A stretch of DNA of 64,000 nt from Massilia sp. Leaf139. GTDB lineage: Bacteria; Pseudomonadota; Gammaproteobacteria; Burkholderiales; Burkholderiaceae_D. Under the pieces are notes generated by a model that was not told the DNA's origin, did not search any database, and saw only the letters and a list, made by a program, of their open reading frames with translations. The position numbers were made by a program, and so were the translations under genes. The DNA is taken from NCBI RefSeq assembly GCF_001424165.1, contig NZ_LMOJ01000024.1, forward strand, positions 398,072-462,071, written 5' to 3'. Below, one piece after another: positions 60,548 to 64,000 of this stretch. Position 1 is the stretch's first letter, and the number at the start of each line of letters is the position of its first letter.

Positions 60548-60877
60548 ATGAAGACATTGCTGGCGCTGGTGGCGGCAAGCCTGCTGGGCGGGTGTGCGAT
60601 GTTCAAGTCGGCGCCGCTTGAAGCCCCGCGTGCGGCCGCACCGGTCAAGGCCGCGCCGCGCCTGGTCGATGCCAACGGCGTGCCGATCGAACGCGTGCCG
60701 TATCGCGTCGGCGTGTCCTCGGCAACCGTCGAACAGCTGGCGCGCGAGCATGCCTGCACGGGCCAGGGCGCCGGGCTGATCACCGAACCGGGGCCGGTCG
60801 AGGTCTACCGGATGCAGTGCGGCGACGGCAAGGTGTTCATGGCGCGCTGCGAGCTGCGGCAGTGCCGCAAGATGTGA
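60548..60877 (+). CDS. Small lipoprotein of unknown function
   Basis: A 109-residue protein. LVAASLLGGCAMF is a clear lipobox with Cys at residue 16. The mature part has four more cysteines, two near the end (CGDGKVFMARCELRQC). It is short, with no recognised domain. It starts 13 bp after rpiA and probably shares its transcript. GGAG lies before the ATG. Confidence 0.82.
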   Translation: MKTLLALVAASLLGGCAMFKSAPLEAPRAAAPVKAAPRLVDANGVPIERVPYRVGVSSATVEQLAREHACTGQGAGLITEPGPVEVYRMQCGDGKVFMARCELRQCRKM

Positions 60878-60897
60878 GTTGACGCGCATACGGACGT

Positions 60898-60960
60898 ACG
60901 CGTGGGCATGCCCACCCTACGACTGTGGTGCACCGTAGGGTGGGCATGCCCACGCGTTCG
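60898..60960. repeat. REP/BIME-like palindrome pair, copy 11
   Basis: ACGCGTGGGCATGCCCACCC-TACG and the inverted CCGTAGGGTGGGCATGCCC-ACGCGTTCG stand about 11 bp apart. It lies between the convergent lipoprotein and DUF2325 genes and could act as a terminator. Confidence 0.87.
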
Positions 60961-61022
60961 CACCGCCTGATCAAACGCGCCATCTCGCCCCAACTAAAGC
61001 GCCCGCACATCGGGCACGCCCC

Positions 61023-62201
61023 TCACACCACCGCCTCCACCTCCTGCAAGGTCCGCGCCAAACTCGACGCACTCGGATTATCCACAAACACGCACCGCGT
61101 CCCCGTGCGCTTGCAATGATCCTTCACGCGCCAATACGCCCCATGGCTGATGCAGCCGGTCTGGCAAATAACCAGATCCGCCGCCGCCAGACTGGCATCC
61201 AGTAAGCCGCTGCTGTCCTCCAGCCCGCCGTCATGGTGCGCGAACTGCGCCCCTACGCGCTCGACCAGGCTGCGGTAAATCGGCACATTCCCGCTGCGCC
61301 CACCGACGCACAGGATGCTGCGATTGACCAGGCGTACCGGCTGCACGGGCGTCTCGGCCGGGTCGGCGCGCGGCGGCGCCTCGATCGGCAGGGCAGGCGC
61401 GGGCGCCGCCTGTTCGGCCCTGGCCGCGGCCAGCTGCAGCCGCAGCGCCTGCTCGCGCGCTTCCACCTGCGCCAGCCGGTTCGCCAGCCGCCTGCGCGTT
61501 TCCAGTTCCGGGATCGAGGCGCGCAGGGCCGCCAGCTCGGCGCGCGCCTGCCCGATCTCGGTGTCCTTGCCGATCGCCACTGCGCGCAATCCCATCAGCG
61601 CCGCCTCGTGCTCGCGTGCATCCGCGGCCTTGTCCCGCACCAGCCCGTTGCAGCGCTCCTGCAGCCGCAGCAGCTCGCGCCCGAGCCGCGCATTCTCGGC
61701 CAGCAGCGCCTGGTACTTGTCCATGTCGACGCGGGCGCCGGCGCCGGCCTGGTGCTGCACCATGTGGATGTCGCGCGTCATCCGTTCTTCCAGCTCCGGC
61801 GTGCAGCGCGCGTGGGTGAGGCCGGCCCAGAAGGCGCCGGCGACATTCCCGGCGGCGACCGCCGCGTTCCACAGCGCCTGCACCTCGGCCGTCGTCCTGG
61901 CCTTGTGAAAGCGCGCGACTTCGGCCGCATAGCGGCGCTCGAATTCCTTCTGCAAGGCCTCCGACAGCGTCTTGCGACCCATGCACTCGTTGACCACACC
62001 CACGTGCAGTTCGTAATCGTCGTGCTCCAGCTGCTCGCCCACGACCTTTTCAGCCAGCCTGCGCAAGCCCTGCATGGAAAGGCCGACGCCGATCAGCGGA
62101 CAGTGGCAGGTATGGGGCAGTTCCCACAGGCGCCGGCGGCGCGAGCTTTGCGGGGCGCAGTCCTTCGGGGCAAACTCCGATGGGGCATGTTTATCGCACA
62201 T
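61023..62201 (-). CDS. DUF2325-domain protein, predicted Fur-controlled
   Basis: A 392-residue cytoplasmic protein. Residues about 1-160 form an alpha-rich N-terminal region with a C/H-rich start (MCDKHAP, HTCHCPLIGVGL). A long coiled coil covers about 165-275. The C-terminal DUF2325 domain (about 290-392) has SILCVGGRSGNVPIYR, HHDGGLEDSSGLLDA, LVICQTGCISHGAYW and RVKDHCKRTGTRCVFVDNPS. The conserved Cys/His residues suggest a metal or redox site. AAGGA precedes the ATG. A Fur box lies 27 bp upstream, so the gene is probably induced by iron limitation. The biochemical function is unknown. Confidence 0.88.
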   Translation of the reverse strand: MCDKHAPSEFAPKDCAPQSSRRRRLWELPHTCHCPLIGVGLSMQGLRRLAEKVVGEQLEHDDYELHVGVVNECMGRKTLSEALQKEFERRYAAEVARFHKARTTAEVQALWNAAVAAGNVAGAFWAGLTHARCTPELEERMTRDIHMVQHQAGAGARVDMDKYQALLAENARLGRELLRLQERCNGLVRDKAADAREHEAALMGLRAVAIGKDTEIGQARAELAALRASIPELETRRRLANRLAQVEAREQALRLQLAAARAEQAAPAPALPIEAPPRADPAETPVQPVRLVNRSILCVGGRSGNVPIYRSLVERVGAQFAHHDGGLEDSSGLLDASLAAADLVICQTGCISHGAYWRVKDHCKRTGTRCVFVDNPSASSLARTLQEVEAVV

Positions 62202-62227
62202 ACATTTCCTTCGCGTCAGTCGGGATT

Positions 62228-62246
62228 AATGAGAATGATTCTCATT
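62228..62246 (-). promoter_or_regulatory. Fur box upstream of the DUF2325 gene
   Basis: AATGAGAATGATTCTCATT is a 9-1-9 perfect palindrome, the classical Fur operator (15 of 19 positions match GATAATGATAATCATTATC). It lies 27-45 bp upstream of the DUF2325 start codon. Confidence 0.85.
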
Positions 62247-62359
62247 CCCTATTCTATCGCGGTTGAGGGGAGACGCAAGTGGAATGTGTGTGATGCTCAG
62301 GAGCTAGCGAAAGCTTTCAGTTGCTGTTCAGTCAATAAGTCACCTACACTGCGTGGGAA

Positions 62360-62459
62360 CGTCTGCTATCGGCCAGGAGCGGACGTGGAAGGTTCGCTAC
62401 CATTAAGGAACATCTGAACAGGGGCAATTAAATGTCAGAGAAAAAACTTAAGGACGGTT
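62360..62459 (+). repeat. 100-bp perfect direct repeat, left copy
   Basis: Identical base for base to 62544-62643, with an 84-bp spacer. It contains a plus-orientation 24-bp inverted element (62361-62384), an AGGGG ribosome-binding site, and the first nine codons of a gene. It ends where the small-gene copy is truncated. The rest of the 62202-62615 gap holds the Fur box and the truncated frame; no other gene is seen. Confidence 0.93.
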
Positions 62460-62497
62460 GGAAGCGGACGTTAAGCTCTTCAAGTCAAGCTGTCTAA
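62432..62497 (+). pseudogene. Internally deleted 21-codon remnant of the small gene at 62616
   Basis: The first nine codons (MSEKKLKDG) and ribosome-binding site match the intact gene, then the frame runs into WKRTLSSSSQAV and a TAA. At the join, GGTTGGAAGCGGAC equals the end of a minus-orientation 24-bp element, so the deletion seems to have removed most of the gene and half of that element, at a short GGTT-like microhomology. Confidence 0.75.
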
Positions 62498-62543
62498 ACT
62501 TTCCAATTTGGCAACAACTAGGGTAGACTAATCGCTTTAGTAT

Positions 62544-62643
62544 CGTCTGCTATCGGCCAGGAGCGGACGTGGAAGGTTCGCTACCATTAAGGAACATCTG
62601 AACAGGGGCAATTAAATGTCAGAGAAAAAACTTAAGGACGGTT
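62544..62643 (+). repeat. 100-bp perfect direct repeat, right copy
   Basis: The intact copy of the left repeat. It carries a 24-bp plus element (62545-62568) and leads into the whole small gene. Confidence 0.93.
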
Positions 62644-62906
62644 TATGCCTGTTCGAGGAGGCATTAACAGTCATGAGTTTTAACGCAGATCGGCTAGATA
62701 GTGGCTTCATGACCCATCGGCAGGAGCGCGAGCGCTGTGCGGCGAAGTTTCGTGACATGAAAGAGTACTGGAACAAAGATCCTATGCTTCTGGGAACACT
62801 AGATGACTTGACTTGTTCTGCGATTGCGGCGTACGCCGATGAAGACTTCGATCAAGGAAATACGCTTGTGATGCGTATTGAAGAGATCCTTTGGACATTG
62901 AGATGA
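62616..62906 (+). CDS. Small protein of unknown function (cassette 1)
   Basis: A 96-residue, mostly helical soluble protein without a recognised domain, signal peptide or membrane segment. It has lower GC than the core genes. An AGGGG ribosome-binding site lies eight bases before the ATG. It is flanked upstream by a plus element (62545) and downstream by a minus element (62951). Its size and setting resemble orphan immunity or accessory proteins, but nothing in the sequence shows this. Confidence 0.8.
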   Translation: MSEKKLKDGLCLFEEALTVMSFNADRLDSGFMTHRQERERCAAKFRDMKEYWNKDPMLLGTLDDLTCSAIAAYADEDFDQGNTLVMRIEEILWTLR

Positions 62907-62950
62907 AGTGTGGCTGGCTCCAAACTCGATTAACGGATCGCTTAAGGTAT

Positions 62951-62974
62951 GTCCGCTTCGGGTCGTAAGCAGAC
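62951..62974 (-). repeat. Inverted 24-bp element, downstream of cassette 1
   Basis: GTCCGCTTC...GTAAGCAGAC. It is the reverse-complement partner of the plus elements (19 of 24 positions with 62361). Ends pair as GTCYGC / GCRGAC. Confidence 0.65.
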
Positions 62975-63048
62975 GTCGGACTCGTCTTAAACGCGCTTCC
63001 TCTTTTTCAATCTTGCAACAACTCGGGCAGACTGATTGTTTCATGATG

Positions 63049-63072
63049 GTCTGCGACCGCTCAGGAGCGCAC
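63049..63072 (+). repeat. Inverted 24-bp element, upstream of cassette 2
   Basis: GTCTGCGACC...GGAGCGCAC, plus orientation. It lies 48 bp before the zinc-ribbon gene. The 74 bp between this and the preceding minus element share a TTGCAACAACT core with the spacer of the 100-bp repeat. Confidence 0.65.
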
Positions 63073-63120
63073 TGTCTAGATTGGCTTGTTTCTTGAGTTC
63101 CTATTAACTCTGGAGTTGCA

Positions 63121-63405
63121 ATGTATAAGTGCCCGCACTGTGGGAAGTCGACTATCTCAATGAAAGCAGCTGCCCTGTTTAAGCCACCTTTCGATGGCCG
63201 TGCTATTTGTCCGACATGTAGGACGCACTTACGTATGAGGTGGACGGTGTCTAGGTTCTTACTTCCAATTTATTTGCTCACCCGCTCAGTACTCGGCTTA
63301 CTGTTCAATATCCGCTTTGATTTGGGATTTATGGGGGAGATTACGGTTGCAGTAATTTTGGTAGCCTTGCAACTTCGTTTTATCTCGTACAAGAAAAGTC
63401 TGTAG
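63121..63405 (+). CDS. Small membrane protein with N-terminal zinc ribbon (cassette 2)
   Basis: A 94-residue protein. Two CxxC pairs (C4, C7 and C30, C33) form a zinc ribbon. Two membrane helices follow (FLLPIYLLTRSVLGLLF and EITVAVILVALQL). GGAG stands six bases before the ATG. No family name is secure. It lies between inverted elements at 63049 and 63474. GC is lower than in the core genes. Confidence 0.8.
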   Translation: MYKCPHCGKSTISMKAAALFKPPFDGRAICPTCRTHLRMRWTVSRFLLPIYLLTRSVLGLLFNIRFDLGFMGEITVAVILVALQLRFISYKKSL

Positions 63406-63473
63406 TGCTGTGGAACCTGCCAGTTAAGCCCATTCGGTAGCGGTGGTGGCGGCGAGAAGGCAACGAGAGTACC

Positions 63474-63497
63474 GTCGGCTTTGGGTCGGAGGCCGGC
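63474..63497 (-). repeat. Inverted 24-bp element, downstream of cassette 2
   Basis: GTCGGCTTTG...GAGGCCGGC, a diverged minus-orientation member whose two ends still pair (GTCGGC / GCCGGC). Confidence 0.6.
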
Positions 63498-63506
63498 GCT
63501 GCAACC

Positions 63507-63530
63507 GTCTGCAACCGGCCAAAAGCGGTC
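63507..63530 (+). repeat. Inverted 24-bp element, upstream of cassette 3
   Basis: GTCTGCAACC...AAAGCGGTC, plus orientation, nine bases after the preceding minus element. Confidence 0.6.
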
Positions 63531-63603
63531 ACATCTAAGGAGCGGTTGCCTTTAGTATTGCGGGGGTGGAATTGCGAGCTTTAAACTAATTTAAGTGGAT
63601 AAA

Positions 63604-63978
63604 ATGCCAAATACTCAACTTTGGATTGAGCCTCTCGGCAACGTCATTGTGGCCCGACTGAGAGGCGAATTAACCGAAGGCATGCTTGAAGAAACACACG
63701 AGCGGGTAGTCCAACTGCTTCAGGATACCGGTTACACACGCGTACTCTATGACGGATTGGAAATGGAGACGCATAACGTCGAGCTTGCACTGATGCAAGA
63801 AAAACTCGACAACACAACAAGGCAACTATTCCAAGATCGACCTCTCCGTAAAGCGATTTTGGTTCCGAATACACGACTGGCTTACTTAGCGCGGATCGCC
63901 TTCGGACAATTTGGTGAGGGGGAATACCGCGTTTTCTATAACGACCTTACGCAAGCCTTGCACTGGCTTGAGGAGTGA
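63604..63978 (+). CDS. Small soluble protein, STAS/SpoIIAA-like (cassette 3)
   Basis: A 124-residue protein. It alternates beta-strands and helices (LWIEPLGNVIVARLRGELTEGMLEETHERVVQLLQ and TRVLYDGLEM, abridged), as in SpoIIAA/STAS-like (DUF) folds. The start was set at ATG 63604; a GTG at 63595 would add three residues. It lies between elements at 63507 and 63986. Function is unknown. Confidence 0.75.
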   Translation: MPNTQLWIEPLGNVIVARLRGELTEGMLEETHERVVQLLQDTGYTRVLYDGLEMETHNVELALMQEKLDNTTRQLFQDRPLRKAILVPNTRLAYLARIAFGQFGEGEYRVFYNDLTQALHWLEE

Positions 63979-63985
63979 ACGGGCG

Positions 63986-64000
63986 GTCCGCTTTGGGTCG
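63986..64000 (-). repeat. Inverted 24-bp element cut by the window end
   Basis: GTCCGCTTTGGGTCG matches the first 15 positions of the minus element at 62951 with one change. The array seems to continue beyond the window. Confidence 0.6.

Noticed and set aside
62202..64000. Integron attC sites around the small genes
   Set aside because: The flanks lack the GTTRRRY / RYYYAAC core pair and no integrase gene is visible. The inverted elements are a different family.

Overview
The window looks like chromosome of a high-GC betaproteobacterium of the Oxalobacteraceae, most like Massilia. This is inferred from the gene order yicC-gmk-rpoZ-spoT next to kinase/PP2C-rph-rdgB-hemW, the HexR-controlled Entner-Doudoroff genes, the JDVT-CTERM-type sorting pair, and protein wording typical of that family. 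I saw no rRNA, tRNA, CRISPR array, prophage or intact insertion sequence. The last ~1.7 kb has clearly lower GC and looks acquired.

Layout. 0.2-4.7 kb: a diguanylate cyclase, then a membrane protein, a cytoplasmic PAS histidine kinase and a NarL-type regulator on the minus strand. 4.8-6.0 kb: greB and a biliverdin-producing heme oxygenase. 6.2-10.5 kb: spoT, rpoZ, gmk and yicC. 10.7-15.5 kb: a Ser/Thr kinase with its PP2C phosphatase, then rph, rdgB and hemW. 15.6-23.5 kb: an M28 peptidase and a tripartite RND efflux operon with a divergent TetR repressor; an operator-like dyad lies inside the predicted efflux promoter. 23.6-33.2 kb: transaldolase, free methionine-R-sulfoxide reductase, a frameshifted TonB-like gene, a secreted hydrolase with TPRs, a choice-of-anchor lipoprotein, a hybrid histidine kinase translationally coupled to an ASCH-domain protein, and an SDR.

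33.4-41.5 kb is a sugar-catabolic island: hexR and zwf in one operon, pgi plus an SMP-30 lactonase in another, and edd-eda. Three matching 15-bp palindromes upstream of zwf, pgi and edd look like HexR operators, so G6P oxidation, its lactone hydrolysis and the Entner-Doudoroff split would be induced together when KDPG rises.

41.5-54.8 kb: an S41 peptidase, an HExxH protein, a small secreted protein, and a six-gene minus-strand run. That run encodes a c-type-cytochrome-like lipoprotein, an OmpA-family lipoprotein, a 1155-residue PKD-repeat protein with a C-terminal sorting signal, its presumed intramembrane sorting protease (MrtJ-type), a porin and a transmembrane Ser/Thr kinase. 55.0-59.6 kb: a MacAB-like exporter co-transcribed with an AAC(3)-I-family aminoglycoside acetyltransferase and an alpha/beta hydrolase. 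59.9-62.2 kb: rpiA, a small lipoprotein and a DUF2325 protein under a near-perfect Fur box.

62.3-64.0 kb: small, unrelated, lower-GC genes, each set between a pair of inverted 24-bp elements. One unit is duplicated (100-bp perfect direct repeat) with its first gene copy internally deleted. This cassette-like string is the most unusual structure here. Throughout the window, intergenic regions carry a REP/BIME-like palindrome family (CGTAGGGTGGGC...GCCCACGCG), often as head-to-head pairs.
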